DNA from: Muricea muricata
Taxonomy: Eukaryota > Cnidaria > Anthozoa > Malacalcyonacea > Plexauridae
Reading direction: 5' to 3'
NCBI GenBank assembly: GCA_963855995.1
Contig: OY979716.1
Coordinates: 40,325,818-40,389,817 of the forward strand
Length of the DNA: 64,000 bases
This document shows, piece by piece, positions 13,977 through 27,605 of the stretch. Within the stretch, counting starts at the first letter, position 1; every line of letters starts with the position of its first letter. Below the pieces are notes generated by a model. It saw only the letters and a program-made list of their open reading frames with translations. It made no database searches and was not told where the DNA came from. Made by a program: the position numbers and the translations under genes.

Positions 13977-16900
13977 GAACCGTATATATATTCAGTACTA
14001 TCATTACTATTCAGTATTCATATTATCTTTACGTTCCGGTTGTTTTCACGAAGCTACTGACATGGTTCAATCCTTGCATCTATGTTAAAAAAATTGCTTG
14101 TATAATTAAATGTGGTCATAGTTATATGGCGACTGTTTGCTTGTTGGCTTGGCGCATAAAACCTAAAAATATTTCAGCAATATTGATACAAGAAAATATT
14201 ACTCATTAGAATCACAAATTTGCTCATTCGCCATCAAAGGTTGCAAGCTTTTCAAGTAGAACATGCATGTATACATGGAGCAAATTGATTATAAAGCGTG
14301 CTCGTTTTTAAAGACACCGTACTATTATACAGTTTGAATGAATGAATAAATGGACAATTTATTTAATTTAAGGACGTTAGCCTCGTCCACAGTGAGTTAA
14401 TGATTTTCAGGAGGGACGTCCAATTTACATGCAAATTACAAATTTTACCACAAAAACGAATAAGACAACAAATATATCCACAGAATGTCAAATGCTCTAA
14501 CGGTATGATCCATACGGTACAAATTCATACTTAATTGGCTACATTTATATTCTACAGGTAGTTTGATTAAATCGGCTTTTCATGTAGTTTCTGAAAGACT
14601 AAAATGATTGCGCAAGTTTGACATGAGACGAGAAGCTATATATTATTGTATTCCAGAGTTTAGCTCCACAATATTCAAAACATTTTTTCGGGAATTCTCT
14701 TTTTAGCTAAGCCAGGCTCAGTATATCTATTTGAAGGGATATAATTTCTCTGAGTAAGATTCCTTCTTATTATTACTTCTTTCAAACTTGGTCCAGGCAT
14801 ATAGTCAGTCAAGACTTTATACACAAATGTAGCTATATTTGTACAACGTTTGCATAAATTTTATCATTTAGCAGAAGTTGGTTCGGGTACGTCAAAGAAA
14901 ACCGACTCGTTTATAAATAAGAGAAATTAAGACTTAATTTGTCGAAATTTTCAAGCGATATTATACTCTGACAATATTAGATTCATGATTGCTTGTATGC
15001 AGTCACCTCTCGCCAAAGCGTGGGGATGTTTTACTTTGCATTGATATCCGGTGGTGCACATTCAGTGATGTATATGAATGTTTCGGCAGTATAGCTGCGT
15101 TATTGCCGCTCATCACAAAAATACGGACATCCAGCAGCTGACATCTCCCGTTGACATCAGGCCAAGCGGGCTAGCGAGCGGCCCTGAGGCCGTCTTACAG
15201 AGTTAAGAGGTTCTTCATTAATAACCAACTGAGTTTATACCTAATATGCAATCGATCTAACCGTACGAAAAATACGAAAAGCACAACGAAATATCTTATA
15301 AATAAAAGGAAAAAAGCGCAATATTTTAGTGCGATCAATCCTCACCTATTGTCGTAACAAAACACTTTTCTAAAAGAGGCAAGTTATTGAGAGTGGGGGA
15401 TAGAGGCATGCATCGGATCGGTTTGAGCCATTGAAATCTACAAAGACGAAAGGATAACTTGGCCGCCATCTTTGAAGACAATTTGAGTAAGCTCTTTGTG
15501 TAAGTCAGCCCGAGGTCCCAAGCTCTATTTACTTTACGAAAATTGGCCACATTGTCAGGTCCCGGACATCACTCGCAAAATCCACGAGTAATTTTGCCCC
15601 ACAAAACAGCATTCATTGTCCGCCATATGTTGCCTTAGTCCGAACATAAGAGCTTTATGTTGAGTTATCCTTCCATTCCTTAAAGAATTCACTAATTCGA
15701 GCCCTTTCAATCCGACGGTTTACGAAACGTCTGTGCCTGAATTCGATCCGATCCGAAGCATAAATATAGCGGTACAATCCGATCCTATCCGAACACTACA
15801 GTTTGAATCCGATCCGAAAAAAACCCCAATCAAATCTGAGGCATCATTAATATAATCCTAGAAGGCTTACTAATACACAACGTCCTGACTGCTTACGCAA
15901 AGTCTATTAATTTACGACAATTTCCATTTCCGTCGCGGAAAATATCTTGGATAATTAATGTTTATGCTTATTGCTTAAACTTCTCTTTTGTAAGTGCATC
16001 CTTACAAACCATAGACCAACAATTATAATATTGAGGAACTTCACTTGTTTACAGGCTTCAACCTGCCAGAGAGAGAGAGCAACATCACACGCTCCTCATT
16101 CTTCAACGTTAAAACTCTAATTTTTTTACCAAGTCATAATATAATCACCATAATCACCAAAGATAAAGCCATATAACAGAACAAATGAACATAGGAATGT
16201 CTGTTATTGTCTGTCTTCACATTCACCACATGATGCGCAGCTTTATTTAATTACTTCTTAGTCTTTTTCGTCCACACCGGTTTACTCTAAACCCTCCATG
16301 CACCAGGTTTCGTGAAGCTCTTGATCCACAGCAGAGCATTCACGTTTCTTGGCGCTAGAATGCCCTTTGCAATGCAATCAAGAATACAGTGGAACCCCGC
16401 CTTACGGCCACCTCGATAATACGGTCATCTCGATAATACGGTCACTTTTTTGGGTCCCGGCGAAACACCAATGCATTTTATATTAAAGTTACCCCTTTAA
16501 TACGGCCACCCCGCTAATAAGGCCAACGGCCACATTGCCGAGTCCCAAACTAACGAAATCACCCCGTTAATACGGACATTCTAAATGTGTCTACAGACGG
16601 AAACATAATTTACGACTCCAAACATAGATGTAGACCATGACATCCGTGTTATATCATGTTACTTACTGTATTCTTATTATAAAAGTAACGCATTTAAAAC
16701 TTTACATATAGGCTTCAGTTAAAAGTGGCATCTCATTGGCAAGCATTGGTGTTAGGGTCGTTTAATTAGATCAGTTCAACGGCGGATAAGTAAAATACCT
16801 TTGTAATACTGCTATACGTAATTGGTGTTTATTTGTGTGATTTAAATTTGATTTATGCACTGTTTTTGCTAAAGTAATTTCGGTTCATAATTCTCTCAAG

Positions 16901-19046
16901 CTTTGACCTTTAAAAAGAGATCATACAGTTGTAATAAGATTTTTAACAATATTAATTAACCAGCTGTTTTGTAGTTAATTGTTGTTATGCCTGAGGAAAA
17001 TTTTTATGAGTAGCTATATAAAACACTGTTGATAAACAAAGACAAAGTGTTGAAAATTTTTACCTTCAAGTGTTTTGTTTATGCGGAAATTTTGAATAGT
17101 AATTTTATGTATGCATAATCAATCCTAATGAAGCGTGATTACACCATGACAAGATGTCCTCAGTTTAAAGAATCCGGTCCGCCCGTTCATTCCGCGCATC
17201 AAATTTCGAATTATTTCAGGCTGCTTTCGTAAAATATTGAACTCATTTCGTAAACCATTCACTTGTAGTTTCATTTTTATAGTAAGAAAGATTTATCTTC
17301 AATGCCAGGAGCAAACGATTATGCACCTGTGGGCTAAGAGTAATGCCAGGCATAATGATTAAATTTGTAACTATAGGATCATAATATTGCTATAGCGTCG
17401 CATTTTTGGGGAGGGGGGGGGACACCCTGTCCAGAATGTTAAAAAAGCAACCATTGAAATATGATTTATAGGTTCTTTTGATTTCCATTTCCAAAGTTCG
17501 GTTCTACAGTCATCAAGAATGCAATATGATACCTATTATTTGCATTTTGAGTTATAAATATATATCTCGACAAGGACGTAATGACGGATGTTCCACCATA
17601 GACAAAGTATTATGATTCTATACCAAAGAAGTTATAATTGTTGTGATTTCAAAATTAAAGATCTATGCATATGTTTGTAGATTACGTATAGGCACTACGT
17701 GCCAAAGCTCCATTTTATACAACCCGCCTTAGAGTCGCAAATTTGATAGTTGTTATGTTCTGCATGAGATATGGCACGTTGTGGTAGGGATCGACAAACG
17801 TTTCCTGCACTTGAAAGTACTATCTGTCATTCGAGTCAAGCTAAAGAATAGTAGAAACGTCAACAGGAAAAACGTCAGCAGGAAAAATGGGCTAAAAAAA
17901 GAAAACGCTCATAAGCTCCGCTCTTTGGAGTGCAGTAAAGTATATATAAAAGTTCTTTTCAATATAGTTACGGTAGTTTACAGCTAATAATACTGGTCAA
18001 AGACATTGCAAGATAACGAATCGGAATTGGGAAAAGTTTGGAGCTTGTAAAGGCAAGTTAATGTTTAAAATTAAAAGTCTTCCTTTCTGGCGTTTTGTCA
18101 CTTAATTAGCAAAAATATTGCAGTATTTACTCAGGGGATTATGTACCAAAGATTACTGTAAACCTCCAAAGACAAAGATTACCGTTAGGGATATATCCCG
18201 TCGTGAATTAAATTAAAATGATCTAAATTAAATCTAAATTAAATCTAAGTCAAAATGAACAAAGGCAGACAATGTAAATGATATAGATGATATTCAATAA
18301 ACATTTCTCATGTACAGATATTTATAGTTGATCTGCTATTTTGAGAGTATATTCTGACTTTTTAAATTTTCATATAACAATAGCAATAACAATAATGCAA
18401 CATATTCCTTGTATAGTCCAACATATTATGAAGGTAAAATAAGCTGGACCTTGTATAAGCATGTGCTATTTATTTGAGAGAAATCAGGACTTAACATTGG
18501 TACAAAATGCTTCATTGCTGTTTGATTTGATGTGACGTGAACTTATGAAGGCTAATGTACTCAAATACATGTTATTGTAGTCAGAAAGGCCTAATTGAGA
18601 TTTTAATATATTTCAATAAGATGTTTATATAATATTAAGCAAGAAGATATCGATAGCTATTTCAAACCAAGCAAATCTTTTGAAGAATGCTAAAAAATGC
18701 ATTAGGTGGCCCATTTAGCTCATTTCAGTACAACTGCCGTTCCCCACACAGGCGTTAACGTAAATTTCTTCACGCAGTTCTTGTATAATTGTATTTGTTG
18801 ATATTTTGATAACAAGCGCTCAAAAAATGTCAACTTCGAGGCTTTTGTTAAAGCCTACTGATGATGTGGTTAGATTAATTATAAATTTAGTATATAGTTT
18901 ATCCTGACAGATAAGGTACCGTGCACAGGACAAGTCTTTTATTTAGTTAAACAAATACATGTTAGGCAAAAACGATATAGCAAACTTATACAGCCAATTT
19001 ATAATACCCAAATTATAAATTAAAGTTAATGGAGCAATGCGAATGA
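13977..19046. other. Gene-poor stretch of unit, copy 2
   Basis: Near-identical to the corresponding region of copy 1 (about 3176-8242), with scattered substitutions and small indels. It includes the pogo-like terminus at 16387-16593. I see no supported gene. Confidence 0.55.
16387..16593 (+). mobile_element. Pogo/Tigger-like terminal fragment, copy 2
   Basis: The same TA-CAGTGGAACCCCGCC terminus and internal taatacggccacc words as at 5584. No opposite end was found. Confidence 0.45.
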
Positions 19047-19794
19047 TTGAAGGGAACTCCCTCGAATATATTTCACGCAATCATATTGGTATATGCCGAA
19101 AAATTACACTTAAAGTTTTGCAAACGTATTTTGGGAGTTCACTTAAAATCCACAAATTTGGCTGTGTACGCCGAACTGGGAAGAATGCCTCTGAGTACCC
19201 AAATGTGTACTAGGATAGCGAAATTCTGGTTAAAGACTTTAAAAGTTTTAATATATCTCAAAGAGATTTAGAAAATTTTTGCCATGGTTTAAAAGGTAAC
19301 CTAGAAGAACAATATGTTCGCTCTTGGAAAGACCAGATTCAACAGCAAGAAAATCAAGGAAAACTTAGGAAATTTAAAAAGTTTAAAACGAATTTGAATT
19401 TTGAGGAATATTTGGGAGATATTAGTAATATTAAACATCGTCAAGCTGTTACAAAACTCAGAATCTCTTCTCATAGACTGCCGGTTGAGTCTGGCCGCTA
19501 TAATAATATTCCTTTTGATAAAAGAACTTGTAAACTTTGCAACTTAAATGAAGTTGGGAATGAGCAACATTATTTTATGCAATGCAGTAACACGTTGCTT
19601 AAAGAGATTAGATATAGTTTTATCCAGAAGCTACACCAAATTAATAGCTCATTTTCATTATTTAATGATCAAGACCTGTTTTTATATATCATGTCAATGA
19701 AAGACAGGTCAATAACGGAATTAGTTGCTAAATTCTGTTATGATATATTAGCAGGTTTTGACCATTTACAGTAATATATATTTACCTTGTATTG
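19047..19794 (+). mobile_element. 5'-truncated LINE fragment, copy 2
   Basis: The same C-terminal LINE fragment as at 8243, in two frames (19047-19271 and 19394-19774), with a few substitutions. The CKLC...HYFMQC motif is intact. It is a passenger of the segmental duplication, not an independent insertion. Confidence 0.75.
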
Positions 19795-20456
19795 TTCCAT
19801 GTTTTGTATCAAGTTGAGTTAGCTTAATAACTTAAATATTTTGTAATTTGTTATTATGTGTAGTACCGAATGTATCTCTTATGATATCTTGTTCATTAAA
19901 CATATTATTAATATATTATTATTGGCTGTGCTAAGTTCTCATGTTTCTGTCAGGTGTTATTTGAATATTTCACGCAATGATCAAAGGTTATAGTTGTTTA
20001 ATATCAGCTCAATAATCACGCTCTATGCATGCTATGGGCACGTGCACACCAGGTTGTCTTAAATAACCAATGAGAATTCTGAATAATAGGGCTGAGATCT
20101 GATCGGCCAATAAAAACCGTCCATTTGTAAGGATAACAATGCATGCTCGCTAGCCATATCTTTAATTTCTGTACAAGCTCTCAAGAGATAGGAGCTGCTA
20201 AAATAACGTTGCGGTCACATTACAAAAAATGTTGCTTGCTTGTTGTTTGTTATTGACAGTTAACTTATCTTACAATCTAACAGTAAATTCTTGAGATTTT
20301 GCATTTGTTAGAGTTAGTTAAGCCAAAATGGAGAACAAGTCCCTGCTATTATTTTATTTCAAACACCAAAGGATGCGCAATGTATAAGCCAGGCGAAAAT
20401 CGCTTGCGCGAAGACGGAGACCCTTATATTTTATTCTTAAAAGGATCAATGAAAAC

Positions 20457-20750
20457 ATGAGGTATTTGCAATTCGTTCAAACCATTACATTTGCTATGTT
20501 GGTAATGGCTACAATTGCTAGTAAAATAAATCGGAGACAATACTGGGAGATTCCACGACCGTGGCTTGGGTGGTTTGAGGTGATATTTGGAGACATGAAC
20601 CGTCAATCGGCGTACTGGAAGGAACACTTTCGTATGCGCAAAGAAACATTTTACAAAACTGTGGCAATCGATATTCTGGGCAGAAAACGAAGTTTAGTTA
20701 AAAATATTATAGCCCAGACAACTATTTTAAAAAGAGCCATAAAGAAATGA
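20457..20750 (+). pseudogene. PIF/Harbinger-like transposase fragment, copy 2
   Basis: The same 97-residue frame as at 9652 with one residue changed (VMATIAS for VMTTIAS). It again ends inside a palindrome arm. The catalytic domain is absent. Confidence 0.5.
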
Positions 20751-20940
20751 AATTTTAAACAAGAATTTATTGAAGCGTAAATTAAAGCGTAATTATTGAA
20801 GAATTATTGAAGCGAATTTTATTTAAAGCGTTTTTTTTATTGTTTTTTTTAAACGTAAGCTTCAATAAATTCTTGTATAAAATTTCATTTCTTTTTGGCT
20901 CTTTTTAAAATAGTTGTCTGGGCTATAATATTTTTAACTA
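20695..20940. repeat. Large palindrome, copy 2
   Basis: Arms of about 80 bp (20695-20775 and 20860-20940), as in copy 1, with the inverted duplication intact. Confidence 0.9.
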
Positions 20941-21199
20941 AACATTTTACAAGTAGCAATAGACTCATTAGACTGACAACGAAAGAATTGCTCGCGGGAA
21001 AATATTTCAAAATGCGCGCTAAGTTATCTCAATATACATCTGAATGAAATGCATTGCCTGACTGGGTTAACATAATATATCTTAACCCCTTGGGCAGGCT
21101 AATGTTAGAGGGGATCTTAACCCCTCTAAAATTGTTTTATGGGGATCTTAACCCCTTGTTCACATTCTAGGGACTGTCCAAGGGGATCTTAACCCCTTG

Positions 21200-22768
21200 C
21201 ACTGTAAAAACAGATTGGTTAAAATGACCAAAAAAAATTGGTTGTTTGGATGCACCTGAGCAAACCAATTTTTAATGGTCGTTTTAACCAATAACACTTG
21301 ATTATATTGACCAATAAAAAATTGGTCAAAATAACCATAATAAAAGGTTAATTTAATCAATTTTTTATTGGTCAATATAACCAAGTGTTATTGGTTAAAA
21401 TGACCATTAAAAATTGGTTTGCTCAGGTGCATCCAAACAACCAATTTTTTTTGGTCATTTCAACCAATGTTTTGTTTCAAAACTGAAGTCCTGCCTAATA
21501 TAGTCAATCAGAACCTGAAGGTTTCAATGAAAAAATATTTTAATAAAAAGAAGCAAGAATATAAAATATTTAAGTACATATATAATTACAGTAGCAAGCC
21601 ACAGTATAGAAAGCATATTAAATTGAAGAATAAATATATACAGTATAAATTTACAGGAATACTATTTATTTCATTGATGAAATTAAATGGTACACAGTCA
21701 TTGGAAAAGCTGTCTTTGTGCATGCACCTGACATCAGAACATGTTCCAGGAAAATGAGTACATTTTTGCTGTGCCCAGTCGTACCAATGTTTTGGGGTTT
21801 GGCAGCTAAAACGCCTGGTTTTAGGCAACAAGGACATTCAATGTTTGTAACTAACCTAGTAAATTAGTTACTTCTATAATATCCAAAACTGGAGTTGAAA
21901 ATTGTGTTGGAACTTCCTGTCTTTCATAATCTGAATACTTTTGACAGCGATCAGCAACCAATTGTTCGAGCCTTTTATTCAATGACGGAAGCATAACCAA
22001 AGATGTTTCCATGCATTTACATGCAACATGCACTTGAAGCCTGCAATTTAATAAAATCTTATGTTAGAAAAACCAAATAGCTATATAGCATATGACATAG
22101 CATATATAACAATAAGACATAACTTTGTTATTCATTGCAACAGTACAAACAAGAATCTAAAATCAACTTCGAAATAAAATTTTCTGGAGTTTTGCCAAAA
22201 CTAGAAGGGAAAATAATGCAATGTTGGTGACACTCCCTTGCTAAGTGCAATAATCTGACATCAAACAAAATATAGTAATAAAATGGTATGCTTTGGTCAC
22301 ATTGTTATTTATAAGCTTTAGAGAATTGCATTAACAGATTGTTTTGCTAAGTTTTGAGAAGTACACATACTGTAGCACTTCTTTTGATGAATAGAATTGT
22401 ATGGTCTGGTATAGATACACAAATAAAACTAATCCGGCATAAGAGTTTGTCAAAAAATACATATTCAAACAAGGAGTTCATTACTTCTTTTAAAACAAGA
22501 ACTTGAAAGTCGAGCATGTAAGACGCTTTACATCCAATACGCTTTAAAACTAAATACTGTGCTAACACTTGATATCAAAATATAATAAGTGTCACATAAC
22601 TAATACAGGGCAAATACCCAGAAAATTTGCTGAGAAAGAAAAAGATAAAGTTGGTAGATTCAAACTGCATTACTGCATCTTTGACTGATTCAAACTGCAT
22701 CGCAAACCTTTGACTGATGCATAGTGTTAATATACATCCTTATAATGAACACTACCATCCATAACATG
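21200..22768. mobile_element. 1.57 kb insertion unique to unit copy 2
   Basis: Copy 1 reads ccccttg-gacagg near 10401. In copy 2 the same words are separated by about 1,569 bp that start cactgtaaaaacag and end ccataacat. I see neither matching terminal inverted repeats at both ends nor a clear target duplication beyond tg. The first 270 bp form a long hairpin. Minus-strand frames at 21586-21837 and 21851-22033 could be gene or transposase exons (for example SCQTPKHWYDWAQQKC), but I do not recognise them. Its absence from copy 1 dates it after the first duplication. Copy 3 cannot be compared, because its homology ends earlier in the unit. Confidence 0.85.
21204..21475. repeat. Long hairpin at head of insertion
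   Basis: The left arm (about 21204-21325) and right arm (about 21345-21475) are nearly perfect reverse complements. Both contain ggttgtttggatgcacctga and its complement. Inside the arms, a shorter palindromic word resembling ttggttaaaatgacca recurs about every 30-40 bp. Confidence 0.9.
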
Positions 22769-23352
22769 GACAGGTTAATGTTAGGTGAGATCTAAACCCT
22801 CTCTAACATTGCCTGATGGGAATCTTAATCCCAAGGGCATTCACCTTACAAGCGGGCCTATATGCACCCCGCTGGTTTACTGTCTACGAGTCTATGATTA
22901 CATAAAAAATGCTATGTAATAGTTGTTTTTATTATTTGATATTGGAGTACTTTATCACCATGACCCATTCCTCCCACATAAACATTGCGTGTTATTCTTG
23001 TGTGTCTTTAACGGACAATCTATTTTATACCGAAAAGCAATTGATCTATTAAATGATACTTGTAATTAAATTGGTCATGCTGGTTTTGCAAAAACTCTAT
23101 TCCATTAATTTTGAAGTATCGATATCTCGCTTAATATTGTATAAAAATCTTATTGTAATACATCAAAATCTAAGTTAGCCCTAACTTTCTAAATACAATA
23201 TAATGTACTTGAGTGTATTAATTAGCTTTTACCTTGCACGTTTTAAGTTTCACGTCACACTAATTTAAACAGCGCAAGCATTTCCTTTTGGCACACGTTG
23301 TGTAATTCAGCCAATAGATTTTTTCTGAAGTAAGGCCTTACTCTTCCTTTAG

Positions 23353-23691
23353 ATGAACATTTACGATAAAAAATACACAGGCTGTGCGATACTGGCTTGC
23401 CTTGTTGCGATCTTCATCACCGGGGTTCGCGGTGAAACTTGTATGCACCAAGAACACACAGAAGACAGGTGCAGATCTGAACCAAGAATTTGGCTGGCAA
23501 CGCCGATTGATTCTTCAGTCTACAAAGGAGCCCCGAGAAGCACATTTCTCATTCCGACATATAAAAGAGAGCTATTTTGGTGGTGTGGTGGTAGCAGAGA
23601 GAGAGTTGCCTGGGATTCAACTTCAAATCGCCTGAGAGTTACATTTTTGTATGACGGAAATATAAAATGGGAATTTATGTTTTGTTATTAA
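23353..23691 (+). CDS. Secreted four-cysteine protein, copy 3
   Basis: The same 112-residue protein as copies 1 and 2. The tract before the ATG differs by one base (cttactcttcctttag for cttacttttcctttag) but keeps its pyrimidine-AG character. The 3' flank has small differences (accttgtcc for acctggtcc), so the coding stretch is at least as conserved as its surroundings. Confidence 0.7.
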   Translation: MNIYDKKYTGCAILACLVAIFITGVRGETCMHQEHTEDRCRSEPRIWLATPIDSSVYKGAPRSTFLIPTYKRELFWWCGGSRERVAWDSTSNRLRVTFLYDGNIKWEFMFCY

Positions 23692-24429
23692 CTGTAGTAT
23701 TGTACCTTGTCCTGCTTTTCTCACATACTCCTCACATATCAAACATTTTTCATTGAAGGTTGTCTCAAGCATTTGTGAAACGTACAATCAAAGTCTTTAT
23801 TAAAATTATAATGTAGTACAAAACGTTGTAATAGCAATTTGGTACAGTATAATGTATATCACATAAGTAAGAATAACTTACAGCAATAATTATCCTAAAA
23901 AATATAATTGAAATATTATCCCAAAATTGAAGTTATTGAGCGAAATAGACGATGAAATTTTGACATACAACATGAAATCGAAGAGGCAACCGAAATTTTC
24001 GACAGAATTTTAGACGTAGTACAAATAATTAAGAAGAAACTAAAAGCAACCGAGGGAATGGTCGACAACAGGAGCACCGAAAGGTAATTAAGTTCACCAA
24101 GTACACATTTACTGATTTACATGAACCTAATGAATCAGAAAGTATTCAATCAAATGTCGAGAACGTTCAAAACTCAAGTTCAAATTCAAATCCATATATT
24201 GAGGGAAATACATATACAGTCATAAATAGCAATGATCGAAACGAGGTTGGAAACAGTTCGTTCTTGTCCAACTGAGAGCAAATAGGAAGTACCTCTAATG
24301 TACATTTAACTGCTAGTTTGCCAAAGCTTCAGAGAGAGAGTAATCGAGTGGAATTCCTTCTGGGACTCGTTCAAATTCAGCAAATTCAATTATTTACAAT
24401 CATTGCTAGAAGGGAGTGCATCAGGGTTG

Positions 24430-24540
24430 CCAGATCATCATTAGTGTAGTCAAGTAAGCAAAGAAGGCCAAATCGTCATTAGTGTAGTCAAGTAAGCAAA
24501 GAAGGCCAAATCGTCATTAGTGTAGTCAAGTAAGCAAAGA
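24430..24540 (+). repeat. 37-bp tandem repeat expanded in copy 3
   Basis: Three units containing gtcattagtgtagtcaagta followed by agcaaagaaggcc. Copies 1 and 2 of the array have two units here. Confidence 0.85.
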
Positions 24541-24946
24541 AAACAAAAGCCAAGTACAAAGAAAAACAAAGAGCATTGTTGAAGATTTGCCTCAAAAATG
24601 CAGTGATCTGGCAACCCTGGAGTGCATCACGAGCCATTATTAAGGAATTAACATTGACGAGTGCGAACCATGACAATGCTATTAGTATTTTGCAAGAAAC
24701 ACGTTCTAAAGCAAAGTGCGATATTCTATTTATGCAAAATTGTGCGAAATTTTAGCAATTGTATAAATGTCTGCAACAAATCCACACAGTATTTCGTTAA
24801 AGTAGCTAACTTTATGCGAGGATTTGCATGAAAAAATTAGGGTTGCTATGTAAGGTATAGAATAGTTACTTTTTATCTGCAATCATAAAAGTTAACTTTA
24901 ACTACAAATGGTTATCATTGCAAATGCAATGCTATTTAAGATTAAG

Positions 24947-25232
24947 TGTCATTGCAGCAGCAATACCATTACGAGTGTCATTGCAGCCGCAATGTCATTC
25001 TAACTGTCATTGCAGCAGCAACGCCATTTCTAGTGTCATTGTAGCAGTAATACCATTTCTAGTGTCATTGTAGCAGCAATGCTATTCTAATTGTCATGAC
25101 AACAGCAATCCAATTCTGATTGTCGTTGCATCAGCAATGCTATTCTGATAGTCATTTCAGTAGCAATGCCATTCTGAGAGTCATTGAAAGAGCAAAGCCA
25201 TTCGGAGTGACATGGCAACAGCAAAGCCATTC
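24947..25232 (+). repeat. Minisatellite, ~30-bp units, copy 3
   Basis: The same repeat as in copies 1 and 2, carrying the extra unit shared with copy 2. Confidence 0.85.
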
Positions 25233-25646
25233 TGAATTCTGATTTATCGTTGCTCTTCTTTGTAGAATTCGTAGATAGATAGTATAGCATTGCTTTCGCA
25301 ATAACAATGCCAATTAAATTCCTTAAATGATTGATTACGAAACAACTGCTTATAATACACAACTCTAAAAATAATTAGCAATCTGTCTTTTTAGGATTTT
25401 TAGTTTTACTGTCCCATAGCATTCCCTTATGTGTGTAGTTTCCATCGTTTCTTATTCGATAGCATCCGCGGCTGGCTCTCGGATTTTTTACAACAGACTT
25501 GTATGATATTCTTTTATCCAGGCTTTTATCAGATTTCGACTTTGATGTGTTTTGTAGGCAAGGCATACAATAATTCAGTCGATACTATGAAGCAGAAAAA
25601 AGGAGTATATACATATATAATTTTGTATAATATACATATATATATA

Positions 25647-26375
<729 letters not shown>

Positions 26376-26644
26376 CAATAATTTGTGTTGGGTTATAAAA
26401 ACCAATTATAAAGTGCTCAATGGATTTCCAGAGCATAATCAACAAATAAGACACAAAGACTTAGCAAGTTGTGTAAGGCATATTCATTACTATTTAGTTT
26501 CGTACTACACTTTGTATAGCACTCTTCAGACAAATAGCCTAAGTTATATGATCTATAGAGTAACGAACTTTTAAATTATGTACAAACGGTTAAACGATTA
26601 TTATCTTTACATATCAATTTACACCTCAAGTGGGATATTCGTAA

Positions 26645-27160
26645 TTAAGACCTAAAGTTCTTTAGTAGGAATTTACTAGCATGTCGGCATGTAGAGACAA
26701 GTTCATTTCGTCGGTTAAGTGTAGCCATGTCCGGTTTACAGATAATGAAAAATTTCTCCCATAGGCATAAGTTGCATCTTTTAGATATATTACTGTACGA
26801 TTTCGCTCGCTTAAGGATTCTCCATTTGATTGAATACTCAATACCCCTTTGCTTCAGATCCCAGATGTGCTTACTTAGTTCTGCGCAGTTCTGCTTTAGA
26901 ATGCTGCGAAAAGATGTTTTATGATTGGCGTATCGTAATTTGAATTTGTTTTCTGTTGGTCCTACATATGTTTCGGGAGGTCGCTTATCAGATGTGGTCA
27001 CTGTGGCTTGGTACACAATAGATTCGGTCAGGCAATTCTTGGGGATCGGGCATTCAGTAGGTTTCCGGCAGTTGCAATTGTTTACTTGAGTTTTTTTTAC
27101 TGGTTTAGGTGCTAGTATAGATTTGTTGTGGCCGTCTATGTTTTGTTTGATGTTGCTCAT
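26645..27160 (-). pseudogene. Penelope-like element GIY-YIG endonuclease fragment
   Basis: A 171-residue frame contains a Cys-rich entry (CNCRKPTECPIPKNC), then VYQATV, ETYVGPTENKFKLRYANHK, and near the end KRCNLCLWEKFFI. This is the layout of the C-terminal GIY-YIG nuclease domain of Penelope-like elements. The reverse transcriptase that should precede it is absent, as a (TA)n tract lies upstream at 27236-27292. It is therefore an internally deleted or truncated remnant. The N-terminal residues are uncertain. Confidence 0.75.
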
Positions 27161-27232
27161 ACAACTGTAGCTGATTTTTACAGTGTTCCGGTTGAATATT
27201 TTATGTAAAATGTGACCTACCTGATGTAAAAT

Positions 27233-27235
<3 letters not shown>

Positions 27236-27292
<57 letters not shown>
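27236..27292. repeat. (TA)n microsatellite
   Basis: A pure TA run of about 28 units between two Penelope-like fragments. Confidence 0.95.
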
Positions 27293-27296
<4 letters not shown>

Positions 27297-27324
27297 TATA
27301 TAAGTTAATCACATTTTCAAATAA

Positions 27325-27356
27325 GATAACGTTTCGACTTCATTTGTCTTTATCAA
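27325..27356 (-). ncRNA. Degenerate hammerhead-like motif
   Basis: Read on the minus strand: ttgataa, a possible gac/gtc stem, gaaac, gtta, then tc. This is the order of a minimal hammerhead with very short stem III, as known from Penelope-like elements. The first core box departs from CTGATGA at two positions, and I see no convincing stem I. It is probably inactive. The context beside Penelope coding remnants is the main support. Confidence 0.3.
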
Positions 27357-27419
27357 AATAAACTAAACTTTACAAAGCCCTACTTTTATACCCTATGTAA
27401 ACTTTAATTACCATAATAA

Positions 27420-27605
27420 TTAATCATACATTTCAGATTTCAATTCATTGCCCATATTCAAACCCAAGGAATACATTGTCTTTAATCTATTGATCCAATA
27501 CATTTCCCCAACTGTGGGTTCTGCCGGATCACTTTTATCAATTATAACTATATCACAATCAATAATTAGACCATTATGGTTTTCTTGTAAGAAGTGTGCA
27601 TGCAA
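27420..27605 (-). pseudogene. Penelope-like endonuclease C-terminal fragment
   Basis: A 61-residue frame contains HFLQENHNG, DIVIIDKSDPAEPTVGEMYW and INRLKTMYSLGLN. This is the C-terminal end typical of GIY-YIG Penelope endonucleases. It belongs to a different copy from the 26645-27160 fragment. The hammerhead-like motif lies just downstream on the same strand, where a pseudo-LTR would be expected. It abuts the first recognisable HECT-gene exon and so may have truncated that gene's 5' end. Confidence 0.6.
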
